DNA of 64,000 nucleotides from Eretmocerus hayati (lineage: Eukaryota > Arthropoda > Insecta > Hymenoptera > Aphelinidae), in the NCBI GenBank assembly GCA_029851415.1, contig CM056742.1, forward strand, positions 59,298,454-59,362,453, given 5' to 3'. Shown piece after piece: positions 1 to 11,338 of this stretch. Under the pieces are notes generated by a model. It saw only the letters and a list, made by a program, of their open reading frames with translations. It was not told the origin of the DNA and did not search any database. The stretch's first letter is position 1. Each line of letters begins with the position of its first letter. Position numbers and translations under genes: made by a program.

Positions 1-480
1 TCAATATGCTTCCACGCACAATGTTTTCCGTTCTATCTATATCGTTATTCAAATTTCACTTTGGAGGGGTACAAAATGTACTCATCGCTCGCCGCTGAGT
101 ATTCAAAGCCCATGGTCGGATGGGAGGTTAAGCAAGAAGAAGAGAGAGAGAGAGCTCTCATCACATAGCACACTGCAGACGTTACCTCTTGCGATCTCAT
201 GCTCTCCTAATACTGAGTATGCCTCTACACATCTCGTTTCAGTTGTTATCAATATTGTTATTCGAAATTTTGCTATGGAGCACTAACTTAATACTGTATA
301 GAATGATCGGGATCATGGAAAATTGAGATCAACATTTTCAGATATCGAACGGGGGGGTTCCACATCGATCCCGATCGGTAGCTTGGTGCAGACATTACCT
401 CCGGCAATCTCATACTCTCCTAATACTCAGTATGCTTCCGCACACCACGGTTTTGTTGTTATTTATCACGTTGTTCAAAT
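1..480. repeat. Diverged tandem repeat, unit about 213 bp
   Basis: Three related segments recur at a regular step: a block beginning ATGCTTCCACGCACA at 6, a diverged copy at 219 and another at 432. The blocks share CTCCTAATACTSAGTATGC and a downstream GTTATT...TTCAAATTT stretch. The first copy is cut by the window edge, so the array may extend to the left. No gene is recognised here. It could be a subterminal repeat of Polinton A or host satellite-like DNA; the sequence alone does not decide. Confidence 0.6.
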
Positions 481-502
481 TTTTTGCATCAAGACACTCA
501 GT

Positions 503-1298
503 TTATGCTATATAGAACAATTGGGTCATATGAAAACCAAAATCGGAAATTTTGAGGTATCGGAAGGGTTGAGTTGGAAATTGACTGTACATAGTCAAGA
601 TTGCATCGTCTATTTGAGCATATCGCTGATCAGTTGAAAACGGGATCGCTTGATCGATTCCGATGCTGTAGCCCACCTCATCCTCCCCCTTGTGAGTTTC
701 TTGGAAATTTCTCCTCTTCAGGAACCAATTCCGGAGAGAATAGGCATTTTTTACAGCGCACATTCTATTTTCTCGGGGTGTATGGTGATGACATGATATC
801 CGATGATCCGTACTCAGTTCTCGTAACAGAGGACAACGTATTTCTTCCATATTGATAATCAATCTGGAATCAGATATTGTGTAAATGCCAATCGAATTTG
901 TATACAGACCAAGAAAAGAAAACTCACTTTCCAGGAAGTATTTCTTCGATCCATCTTTTTTTCTCCGCCCCTTTCACGTATATCTTCGAGGCACTCCTCA
1001 AATTATCATGTAAAATTCGTATCTGACAACTTGAAGCAATGGAGCCAGAATTCCAAGGAATACCTAAATATTTCTCCAACCATTCATTGTATTTCCGTTT
1101 CTGAGGGAGCAACTTGGCCCTTTTACATGGGGCTTTAAAAAGACATACTGTTGGTAGAAATGCATTTTCGAGTGGAACGATGGCGAGTTCCTCGAGCTGG
1201 AAAAGGTTCGTGGATCTCCGAAAGCCCTGAATATCAACGAAGAAATCCGTTTCCGACCCGAAGTAGCCTCTCCAACAGCTCGTCATGAACTGATCCAA
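503..1298 (-). CDS. Exonuclease-like orphan protein of Polinton A, two exons
   Basis: The two minus-strand open frames join cleanly by a 64-nt GT-AG intron (exon 1298-928, intron 927-864 with a GTGAGT donor and CCAG acceptor, exon 863-503). Features in order are a hydrophobic strand ending VDIQGF, an ELAIV strand, a basic WLEKYLGIPWNSG segment, an IYVKGAEKKRWIEE helix, then IINMEEI after the junction, a CHHH cluster and CAVKNAYSLRNWF. This layout matches an uncharacterised arthropod family and the gene at 43442-44137. The D-x-Q motif and C-A-x-x-N-A helix recall a degenerate DEDDh (RNase H-fold) exonuclease; that is inference. The open frame begins at TTG, so the true start is ATG at 1286 or lies in an unseen upstream exon. 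Confidence 0.6.
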
Positions 1299-1304
1299 AA
1301 TTCA

Positions 1305-1674
1305 TCAAGACACATGTAAAATCATAAAATCGAACTGAGATAATTGCGGGGAAAAGTCAAGGGATGGAAAATGAGTGCTATGCCCCCCCCCTCTTATATA
1401 TGTTGACTTTTCTCCAAGAAGGATGAACAACTCGCGATCGGGTTCTTCCGAAAATTTCCTCCGAGAATCCACGGATGCAGCATCCTCAACATAGGTATAA
1501 GTGTCGCTCCAGACCATAGCTCGGCAGTCCAGTGCCTCCCATCGTCTGAGCTAGAGGCTCTATATAGATAGTATAGGTGGGCAGTGTAGACCAGCTCAGA
1601 AGCTTATGAGAGGACACGACTACATCTGCAGTCGTGAGTAGCTTGGCCGAATCATTGAGGAGAATTCTGTCGAT
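1305..1674. other. Interval without recognised gene
   Basis: Short minus-strand frames occur (1305-1517 and 1486-1680) but none resembles a known family or shows clean splice partners. It may hold a missing first exon of the minus-strand gene to its left or promoters for the divergent gene pair. Confidence 0.4.
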
Positions 1675-4600
1675 TTGCATATACTTGTAGCCAGACTAAA
1701 ACACAAGATGGAGTCATTCAAACTTTACGAAATGAATATTTGGATGCTGATGCACTCTCTCCAAGCGTATGCTCAAGATGCTTCATCAGAGCTGATTCAT
1801 CGGTGGTTAGATACATGCTCACTCATGGTTGAGAGTATTCAAAAGTTAGCTATTTCTAGAAAATTAACAAGACATGAAAAAACAAAAATATCAGACATGC
1901 CTTTCAAAGCTCGCGAATATTAAGAATAGACTCATGCATTTGTATGTAACGAACACGGAGAAATTTGGGGGTGGACTAGGGGAGCAACCTCCGACGTCAT
2001 CAGTACAATGGGATGATATCTCATCAGTTTTCGAAAATCGCATAAGCACCGGCGTCATAAGCAACATACTTCATAAAGACATAAAACAATTCCTGGAGGA
2101 TGCTCGAGTACTATTCAGAGAAAAAAATCAGTGCTGCCTCGGAATCGTACTCTGCATTGAAAGTCAATGTCGAACTTTCAGCAGAATATGTTGTTTTGAA
2201 GGACGATGCAGAAACTACCGATGTGAAATTTTTCAATACAGCCAACCAACCAATTTATGAATCTACTGATTTGAACGAGTGGTATGATGCTTTCGTTATC
2301 GAACCAATCCTCCATCAGATAGAAGAATTCGAAGACAAGGGCTCTGGATGGACTTTCAAAGATATTCTGAGTTTGGTGGTCAATATGAATCATTATCAGC
2401 CCATACACGGGAGTTCACACATACCTTTACCAGCACCAACACGGAAGAAACAAGCATGTGTGAATGTCGTGAATAGAGACGAGGAATGTTTCAAATGGGC
2501 AGTGCTTTCCGCTCTCCACCCTGCGGAGAGTAATCCTCTTAGGATCACCTCTTATGAACCTTATGCAAACGAGCTCAAATTCCGTGGGATCAACTTTCCG
2601 GTGACTCTCAAGCAAGTACGGAAATTTGAGAAGCAAAATGATGTTTCAGTCAATATCTTTCTTCTAAAGGAACGAAATAATTCTTACTCAGTCTGTACAG
2701 CTCATTTAACAAATTCGCATAAAGCCAAACACGTGAATCTACTACTCATTCAAGATTATTATATCGATGAAGAAAAAGGTATAGATGAGGGACAAAATGG
2801 TGCTGAAGCCCCAAAATATCATTATTTGTGGATCAAGGACTTATCCAAACTAGTGAGGAGTCAAGTGACACGTTTCAACGGACGAATTCATATCTGCGAT
2901 CGATGTTTACATTATTTTGTGACAGAAAAGCAGCTAGAAGATCATCACATAGATTGTACTCAATTGAGTAGATGTAAAATACAGTTACCTATCATAGAAA
3001 ACAGTGAACTATTCTTCAAGAACTATAAGAATAGAGAAAAAGTGGCGTTCACTATATATGGGGATTTTGAGAGCATACTTGAACCGTCGACTGCTCGAGC
3101 CACTTTTCAGGATCATCAAGCATTTAGTGTTGGCTACTACTTGAAGAATAGCTTCGACGATTCAAAATCGTATTATCGGAGTTATCGGCAAGAATCGGAG
3201 CATGATATCCGTTTAGGTATATTAACACCAGCTCAATGGTTCGTGAAAGAGCTCCAGAGAATAGCATTTGAGTTGGATGCCCTGTACAAGAATCCCAAGC
3301 CGATGATTTTTACGGATGGAGATGAAAGAGACTTCGAATTGGCTGAAAAATGTCACATCTGCCAAAAAGCCTTCACGCATGCGGACAAGAGAGTTCGCGA
3401 TCACTGTCATTCAACAGGTAAGTCCCATCATTTGGTTGAACTCATCTATCATTTACACAGCTATAACCTCCGTTTTGATCCGATTTTAGGCCTTTTCAGA
3501 AGGGCTAGCCATTCCAGATGCAATCTTTCATATCAGTCCTCAAAATATATTCCCAAATTTTCTCACGGACTATCTAATTATGATAGTCACCTAATTATTA
3601 CAGCACTCGCTTCAGATGAGATTCTGAAAGGGCGTACATCAGTTCTTGCGGAGAACAAAGATCGTTATATAAGTTCCACAAAATATGTAGATGGGACTGT
3701 CATCAGTTTCAGGTTCTTAGATTCTTTCCGATTCATGTCATCATCTCTGGAAAAATCAGCTAGCTATCTACCTCACCATACCATCACGACTAAAACCTTC
3801 CAAGCTGATGGATTAACAAATGATCAAATCAAACTTCTCACAAAGAAGGGCGTATAGCCTTGCGATTATACTAGCTCTTTCGAGAGATTGAGGGAAACAC
3901 AGTTACCAGCAAAGCAAGACTTCTATAGTAAATTGAATGAATGTCCTATCGGTGATGATGATTATGCGCATGCTCAAGGAGTATGGGAAAGGCTCAACAT
4001 ACAAACTCTTGGGGAGTACTTAGACATCTACTTGAAAACAGATGTGCTACTCCTAGCAGATATTTATGAGAATTTCCGCTCAACTTGCATGGCAGCATAT
4101 GGTCTTGACCCCACACACTACTTTACCACACCGGGCTACAGTTGGGACCTTGCTCTGAAGAAAACGGGGTTGCAATTGGATTTGATAACAGATATTGATA
4201 TGCTATATATGGTGGAGAAAGGTGAGATGTATTATTTGAATATTCACTGATGAATTTGACACAACTTTCTCTCTTTATATTTCAGGCATTCGCGGAGGGA
4301 TCAGTATGACTGCTAACAGATATGGGAAAGCAAATAATCCATACATGGAGAACGGCTATGATCCTACTCAGCCAGGACATTATCTAATTTATTTAGATAG
4401 TAATAATCTATACGGCTGGGCTATGACCCAGTTTCTTCCCGGAGGAGGTCTTGAATTCAAGGAAAATATTCAGGAAAAAGATCCGGACTTTTATGTCGTG
4501 CCAGACAACAGTCCAATTGGATATATTTTGGAGAAAGACTTGGGATACCCCAAAACAATTCACGACGAGCATCGGGATTTACCTTTTTGTCCAGAACACA

Positions 4601-5103
4601 AAGCACCTCCAGGCTCCAAACAAAAGAAATTGCTCACAACGCTGCATGATAAGGAACGCTACGTCATTCATTATAGAGCACTGATACAGGCCCTTGAATA
4701 TGGTTTCAAAGTGAAGAAAATTCACCGAACCATTCGATTCAGACAAAGCCCATGGCTGAAGTCTTATGTGAACTATAACACGCAGAAACGAACTGAGGCC
4801 ATTACCGAGTTTGATAAGGCTTTTTTCAAGTTGTTAACGAATTCTTGCTTCAGTGAAACAATAGAAGATGAAAGACGAAGAATAGACGTACGTCTTGTGA
4901 ATGAGTGGTTTGGTCGATTTGGAGCAGAAGCATGCATTGCCAGCCCCGAATTTTCATAGCGTTTCAGTGATTTCTAACGATCTCGTCGCCGTACAGGAAC
5001 TCAGAACAGAAATTCTCACCCAGAAGCCGGTATTATTTACTATTCATCATATTTTATACAGTTTACGAGACAAATTACCCTTCTATATACATATATTATA
5101 AAT

Positions 5104-8100
5104 GGGTCATTCTGAACCAAGGTGAACATTTTGAAAATCGACGAAATTTAAAAGTGCCCCAAACATTTTTTTCCGTTAGTACTACTAGAATATAGTTGAA
5201 AAGAAATTTCATCAGATTTTTTTGGGACCCATGGCGGGCCCTACGAATTTTCCAAGTCCCATTTTTGAGCAGTTTTTCGCCTATTTTTCGCTATCTTGGA
5301 AAATTTGTAGCTCGGACCCAAATGCATCTTTTTCATCCTACCTGGGCGCATTTTTTCGGTATGACGTACACTTTCAAGGAAGAAATTGACCGGTCCAAAA
5401 AATTGATATCTGGTAGGTCCCACGGTTGCATCAAAAAAGGCCCAAAAATACGACTTTGCACCACCTTTGGAGGCGTATAGGTCAAAATGGAAGCCTCGTA
5501 GCAAAATTTTGCAGGGGGAAAAACTTGTAGGCCTCGAAAAAACCTTCAATTTCCTTTTTGGAACGTGTCATTATCTTATCTCACGTACGATCTACAGCTA
5601 ATTCAAGTTGGGCATTTTTGTAAAAACGTAAAACTTCAAGGCCAATTTAAAAAAATCGTTTATCCTTTATCGACCCCAAATCTATGAGAAAATGTTCTTT
5701 CAGGTGTCTATTCCAAGGCCCAACAATAATTTGGTTTTTCCTTCAAAATCCCGATTTTATACGAGCTGTTGAAAACAGTCGAAAATACCGAAAATCGTGT
5801 CGAATTCGGGCCTTATCATGAAGCTTTATGGACTGGGTCTTCCCTTGCTCTCGATTCGTGGACTCTAAGGACCTCGACAGGAAGTGCGCAATGCTCTTTT
5901 CTCCACTTTTTCCCCCGTGTATAAGCATAGGCCCTGTAGTTGCAGTCGCCGCCACGGGCGCGCAATGGCGCTACTTCCACAGGGGAAAAAGGGAGAAAAG
6001 AGCGAATGCGCACTTTCTGTCGAGGCCCTAATTATACAGCTTTCGGCATAAAATATTGTGGAAGATGAGACCTAGAGCTGAAAAATGGCCTCTCGTTCGA
6101 TGTTTTACGATGGAACCATCCAAAACTAGAGTAAATTGAGTAAATGCGAGATGAATCGAGAACCGGCCGCTTTGGCACTCCGCGTATGCTCCGCACTGCA
6201 TGCCATCCTCCGTTAATGCGGGAGTGATAAGTGATATTAACAGCTGATGCAGTACTGTCAGGTATTATCCAGTATAGACAGAGATAAGAAGGTTCTCTAA
6301 TCTCCGTTATAGACTGGAGACTGTACGAGGTTTTGGTTGTTAGTGACCACCACGAAAAAATTGTATGTGTTAGTCAGCGTCTCGATCAGAAATTTTGGTA
6401 CACTCGAGAACAAAGTGAACCATATCGTGAAGATAACTTTTGTTATCTTTACGCCATGAGGTGAACTGCAATGGGATGACGGTCAATGACCGTTCGAGAT
6501 CTGTCGTCTCCCTCGCACTCATGGGATAACCTACTAGGTGCGAGTGAGATGGGAGATTTCGAATGGCCGCTGAGCGTCATTAACTTCCCCGCGGGGTCTG
6601 CCCCGAACCATGGCGGAATTGCACCGGACCATCCCCGAACATCGCGGGTATTAGGGCAAATGTATTGTGATGCATATGAAGTGTAACGCCTTCCCCGCAG
6701 GGCTCCCGCAAAGTATCTGATCACTTTCACAACATTCCTGCATAGTGTCTCAGAGTTAACCTCATTTCTGTAGGTGTATGATGGAAATTTCAACAGAGGC
6801 ATTGAACGTGAACATACTGTATTTTAATATCATTGATGAGCACCACTCACTTTTCACACAAATCTCAGTCTAGCAAAATTAATTTCTTCGTCACACGCTG
6901 CAAAGTCAAGTGACTATTTGCCCTCAGTAGAAGTAAACACAGGCTGGATATTAGTAGCTCTTATGAGGCTTTCCCAGGTTTTCAATGAATTTTAAATTTT
7001 ACTTAAACATACTTTACTTAAACAATCACATAATAGTGATAACATTACAAACATATCCGAAATTATTTTAAAGGTCTCAACAGAAACTGCACTAATTTCG
7101 CGCAAATATTGCCCCGATGATACCTCGCGGGTGCCCCGCGGGGAAGGCGTTACACTTCATATGCTTCACAATACATTTGGCTCATCTTCGCGGCAAACCC
7201 CGCGGGGAAGGTACCAAAATTTCTGATCGGGACGCTGACTGACACATAAAATTTTTCCGTGGTGGTCACTAACAACCGAAACCTCGTACAGTCTACAGTC
7301 TATAACGGAGATTAGAGAACCTTTTTATCTCTGTCTATACTGGATAATACCTAACAATACTGCATCAGCTGTTAATATCACTCATCACTTCCGCATGAAC
7401 GGAGGATGGCATGCAGTGCGGAGCATACGCGGAGTGCCAAAGCGGCTGGATGGGTTAGTGAGCACGGGCTTGTTAAGTGAGAGATGCATCACAATCGATT
7501 TCCTCGATTTATCTTGTATTTACTCAATCTACTCTAGTTTTGGGCGGTTCCATCGTAAAACATTGCACGAGAGGCCATTTTTCAGCTCTCGGTCTCATCT
7601 TCCACAATATTTTATGCCGAGTACTGTATAACTAGAGTCCACGGATCGAGAGCAAGGGAAGACCCAGTCCACGAAGCTCCATGATAAGGCCCGAATTCGA
7701 CACGATTTTCGGTATTTTCGACTGTTTTTAACAGCTCGTATAAAATCGGGATTTTGAAGGAATAACCAATTTATTGTTGGGCCTCAGAATGGACACCTGG
7801 AAGAACATTTTCTCATAGGGTTGGAGTCGATAAAAAATGAACGATTTTCTTAAATTGGCCTTGAAGTTTTACGTTTTGACAAAAATGTCCAACTTAAATC
7901 GGCTGTAGATCGTACGTGAGATAAGATAATGACACGTTCCAAAGAGGAAATTGAAGGTTTTTTCGAGGCCTACAAGTTTTTTCTCCTGCAAAATTTTGCT
8001 ACGAGGCTTCCATTTTGACCTATACGCCTCCAAAGGTGGTGCAAAGTCGTATTCTTGGGCCTTTTTTGATGCAACCGTGGGACCTACCAGGTATCAATTT

Positions 8101-8392
8101 TTTGGACCGGTCAATTTTTTTCTTGAAAGTGTACGTCATACCAAAAAAAATGCGCCCAGCTAGGATGGAAAAGATGCATTTGGGTCCGAGCTACGAATTT
8201 TCCGCGAAAAATAAGCGAAAAACTGCTCAAAAATGGGACTCGGAAAATCCGTAGGGCCCGCCATAGATCCCAAAAAAATCTGAAAAAAATTTTTTTCAAC
8301 TATATTCTAGTAGTATTAACGAAGAAAAAATGTTTGGGGCATTTTTAAATTTCGTCGATTTTTAAAATGTTTACCTTGGTCGATAATGACCC
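5104..8392. mobile_element. Giant foldback element, 3.3 kb, arms about 1.2-1.6 kb
   Basis: The two halves are near-complete reverse complements. The left end starts GGGTCATT and the right end finishes AATGACCC. The arms share blocks such as GCGGGCCCTACGAATTTTCC with its reverse copy near 8250, and the inner arms carry GGGCAAATGTATTGTGATGC (about 6655) with its reverse copy near 7170. The loop lies between about 6710 and 7120. A 7-bp direct repeat TATAAAT flanks it (5097-5103 and 8396-8402), three bases away from the right end, and may be the target duplication. No transposase is encoded; reading frames inside are shadows of the arms. The left arm has a nested 160-bp MITE. Confidence 0.85.
5869..6028. 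mobile_element. Nested 160-bp MITE with TAA target duplication
   Basis: The element begins GGACCTCGACAGGAAGTGCG and ends with its near-perfect reverse complement, and the similarity continues inward for about 45 bp. It is flanked by TAA on both sides (5866-5868 and 6029-6031). The right arm of the host foldback (around 7630) is the empty site. A 3-bp TWA duplication is typical of PIF/Harbinger elements, so that superfamily is the likely source. Confidence 0.78.
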
Positions 8393-9508
8393 AAGTATAA
8401 ATCACTATTACAGATATATATAGGACTCAGCGTTTTGGATATATCGAAGGTTCATATGTATGATTTTTATTACTCAAAAATGGAGTAATGGCTTCGATCA
8501 AGATGCAAGCTTCTCTATATTGATACTGACGGAATCGTGGCTGACTGCGAAGAATTTAATATTTATGAAGTGATGAAGAATCATTCAGAATACTTTGATA
8601 CATCAGATTATAAGGATGATAATCCTTTTGGATTGGAACGGAAGAATAAGAAGGTTGTGGGTCTCTTCAAAGATGAATGCAACGGTGAAATTATGACAGA
8701 GTTCATTGGTCTTCGCAGTAAAATGTACAGTCTGCTCATACAGAATAAGCCACCCATACTCAAGGCAAAGGGAGTTAAAACAGGCGTAGTGGAATGGTCA
8801 TTGACCTTCGAAGATTACAGGAATTGTCTTTTTCAAGGGAATGTACTGCGACGCCACCAAAATACGATCCGTTCCAGGAATCACCAGATACATACGGAGC
8901 GTCATGAGAAAATTACTCTGAGCTCATACGATGACAAACGATACCTGATTCCTGGGGAGACTGATACTCTACCATGGGGACACAAAGACATACCCACTGA
9001 AATTCCGAGAAACCCTCCCATTCAAGAGGAGTTTCTTTCCCAAGAGATGGATCAAGAACAAACTATCCAAACAGCTGGTGATAACGAAGTCGATACGCAG
9101 GAACAGCAAAATACCACGGATCTCGTGGGCTTCTTATTGGACGAGGATTTGCTCAGAGAATTCGGAGAACCATTTCAAGTTGGACGAGTCGAGGTCAATA
9201 CGCAGCATCAGAGATCTGATGAAACAAACTATGATTTGGAGGACATTTTCTTGGATGTGGAACTGCAAAGAGGATTCGAAGAACCTTTCCAAGGCGGAGT
9301 GGGGAGTGGTCTACAAAACGGCGGTACCTCTGAACAGGAGCTCATTGGACTACCAGTTGAGCTAGAGAGCGGAGTTCTCCCTGCCAAAAAAATTCGTTCA
9401 TAGATTTCAAAACCGTAAGTATAAATATGTCTTACCTAAGAACTCATCTGAGAGTATGTATGCTCTTTTTAATTATAGATCGATAGAACTTTCATTCATT
9501 TCCCGAAA

Positions 9509-9808
9509 ATGGATCTTGACAAATTGAATGTGATAGCCAGTACCACAGAAGAGAAAAAATGCTGGAAGGAGCTGGATGAGGGTGCAACCTACCGAGTGAT
9601 TGAAATGAGGAAACTTAAAACAACATACGGCCCGCGTATGCTTTTCATCATTGAGGAGATGAATGGAAAATTCCAGATTTGGCTCCCCAAACGAACCTTA
9701 GATGCCTTATACGATGATAATCTAATGTTTGAATACTTATCAGCAAAAGCCAATAAGTTGGAGCTGAATATTTCAAACTTAGGTGATAGCAAATTCAAAT
9801 TTGTATAA
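9509..9808 (+). CDS. Small polB-adjacent protein, possibly OB-fold and nucleic-acid binding
   Basis: An uninterrupted 99-residue frame starts at ATG 9509, about 100 bp after polB. It has the pattern of short beta strands followed by KLKTTYGPRMLF and FQIWLPKRTLDAL, seen in small insect proteins encoded beside Polinton/adintovirus-like polymerases. A role as a single-stranded DNA-binding accessory would suit protein-primed replication, but that is inference from layout and strand pattern. It is one of the few intact frames of Polinton A. Confidence 0.6.
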   Translation: MDLDKLNVIASTTEEKKCWKELDEGATYRVIEMRKLKTTYGPRMLFIIEEMNGKFQIWLPKRTLDALYDDNLMFEYLSAKANKLELNISNLGDSKFKFV

Positions 9809-9983
9809 CATGTATTCGAGAATAAAGAGATAGAGGAAGCCTAATGGAGGGAGAGATACTGAATGAATCATGATTTTTATACTCAAGGAAATTTATTTTT
9901 CAAGTACACTAATCATGAGTATTTCACTGGCTGATCTCTACTGGGAAAGAGCGCAGGTGGGGACTTTTTTTCCCTTCCTCAAA

Positions 9984-10904
9984 TTATAACTGATCTTTGT
10001 CTATCCATAAATTGTGTGAACCATCAAATCCCAACCACTTGACATAGAGTTGATTACCACGTTTTTTCAAAACTTTTTCAACCAAGTATATATCAGGATA
10101 CTTAACTTTCAGAAGCTCTTGCTCATAGAAACCTCCGGCTACTGATTGATTCTGATAATCGTGCAGATGATATGTGATTGGTCTTGTTTTCCGAATTTCT
10201 CGAACTGTAAATATTTCCGTAGTCCAGTTAGGCGTGTAATCTTTCTCAAATACGTGTTTGAGCTTGCTCACTCTAACTTTATCCCCAACTTTTAATTTTG
10301 GAGGTTTTAAGACTCTACTATCTACAGGAAAATTTCTCAAAACTTGTGCTTCGTCTTCGGGAGTAACGTCTTTGGGCCTCATAGATGTTTTGCGATGTTT
10401 TCTTCCATTATATGAAGAAAGGAGTTCTGGAAGTATTTTTATCCACTTCTAATTCCCCTGGAGACTGAAGGCTAAATACATGTTTTGCTTAAGTGTGCGA
10501 TTGAAAAGCTCTACTATTCCAGCTTTTTTGTTGCTATGAGTTGAGTAAAGGTTTATTCCGTAATGATGCATAAGATCTCGAAAAGTCTTGTTGTGAAATT
10601 CTTTGCCCTCATCAGTCTGTAAATTTTTGGGGACTCGTCCTTGTTGGAATATAGAAACCATTGCTTTTGTAATATCGTTGCCAGTCTTTGATTTCACTGG
10701 AACTTCCCAAGCATACTTGGAAAAATTATCTATAACAGTTAGGAGATATCTAGAACCTTCATTCTCTCTCGAGAACGGCTGCATTTCTACAAGGTCGGCT
10801 TGCCAGGTTTCATCCAGACCACGGATATCATATTCTCTCCGCGGGTAGTTCCGACGAGCTGACTTATGCAGCTCCTCCACCACAGCTCGCTTATTAACCA
10901 TCAC
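9984..10904 (-). pseudogene. Polinton integrase with rve core and C-terminal chromodomain
   Basis: The frame runs from ATG 10901 to 9984 with one in-frame TAG at about 10449-10451. The rve core shows QADLVEM (first D), NLQTDEGKEF (second D) and, 33 residues later, the E in AGIVELFNRTLKQN. After the stop a basic linker leads to an SH3-like stretch (LKVGDKVRVSKLKHVFEK) and a chromodomain (YLVEKVLKKRGNQLYVKWLG). The N-terminal zinc-binding region is not visible. Integrases of this type insert Polintons with 6-bp target duplications. The lone stop suggests recent or slow decay. Confidence 0.9.
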
Positions 10905-10913
10905 TTTCAGTTA

Positions 10914-11333
10914 TCAAAAAATTTTAGACTTCAAAATTTCTTTGAAAATTTCTGCCGAGCCACTTGTATTGGTATTTGAATCCGCTTTAGATTCGATGAT
11001 ACTCAGTAACTCATCAGTGCTCCTTTGAAGTCCCGCTTGTAACAAATCAATCGTCGATCTAATATGCTGAACGTCGTTTTTCAATTTTTCCATGTTCTTT
11101 CTCAATTTTCGAATTCTTGATTCGATAAGGTCTTGTAGAGTTCTCAAATTCACCGCATCATGCTCGCTGATGGGAGCAGCTACATGACACAACCTCTTAT
11201 CCTCTAGGTCAAACTGCGCATCCGCAGTCAGCTTGAATCCGAATCCAGGTGGACCTCGAGCTCCCTCAGCCCGAATCACTCTCAAAGTACGCCCGAACAC
11301 ATCAACGCTCATTGTGATACTGACACTGTCCAT
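10914..11333 (-). CDS. Fibre-like structural protein with coiled coil
   Basis: This intact frame of 139 codons starts at ATG 11333. Residues about 26-60 read RGPPGFGFKLTADAQFDLED...NLRTL, a pattern of small Polinton proteins and of trimeric fibre shafts in which a head or tail hooks onto the virion. It is followed by a heptad-rich helix (about residues 65-115). A trimeric virion-surface or fibre role is inferred from that layout. It lies just upstream of the integrase on the same strand. Confidence 0.55.
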   Translation of the reverse strand: MDSVSITMSVDVFGRTLRVIRAEGARGPPGFGFKLTADAQFDLEDKRLCHVAAPISEHDAVNLRTLQDLIESRIRKLRKNMEKLKNDVQHIRSTIDLLQAGLQRSTDELLSIIESKADSNTNTSGSAEIFKEILKSKIF

Positions 11334-11338
11334 CAGAA

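Larger units (their letters stand above)
5030..8413 (+). other. Third polB intron, enlarged by a foldback element
   Basis: The left exon ends ...CAGAAGCCG before GTATTA, and the right exon resumes after ATTACAG with ATATATATAGGACTC, restoring the conserved stretch that reads GLSVLDISK. Without the foldback (5104-8392) the intron would be about 95 nt, similar to the other introns of the gene. The insertion therefore need not have been what killed the gene. Confidence 0.75.
1675..9403 (+). pseudogene. Protein-primed family B DNA polymerase of Polinton A, spliced and broken
   Basis: The polymerase would replicate the element from its protein-capped ends. The large N-terminal piece (2100-3417) ends in a zinc finger, CHICQKAF...DHCHSTG. 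Introns are 3418-3489 (72 nt), 4222-4285 (64 nt) and 5030-8413 (inflated by a foldback insertion), all GT-AG and frame-preserving. Motifs seen are Exo I GDFES, Exo II NYDSHL, Exo III YLKTDVLLLADIY, Pol A LDSNNLYGWAM, a diverged motif B LLTNSCFSETIED and Pol C YIDTDG at about 8505. Breaks are a frame change in an A-run near 2124, TAG at 3856-3858 and TAA near 8485. The changed motif B also suggests loss of function. The segment 1675-2100 is upstream coding in shifted frames and is less certain. The C-terminus is acidic and ends at 9403. A is related to adintovirus-type insect polymerases. Confidence 0.88.

Noticed and set aside
503..862. The minus frame at 503-862 as an independent gene
   Set aside because: Its conserved text begins before its first useful ATG and continues the upstream exon after a 64-nt intron.
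5241..5549. Open frames on both strands at 5196-5549 and 7951-8299 as genes
   Set aside because: They are mirror images of each other within foldback arms and have no family motifs.
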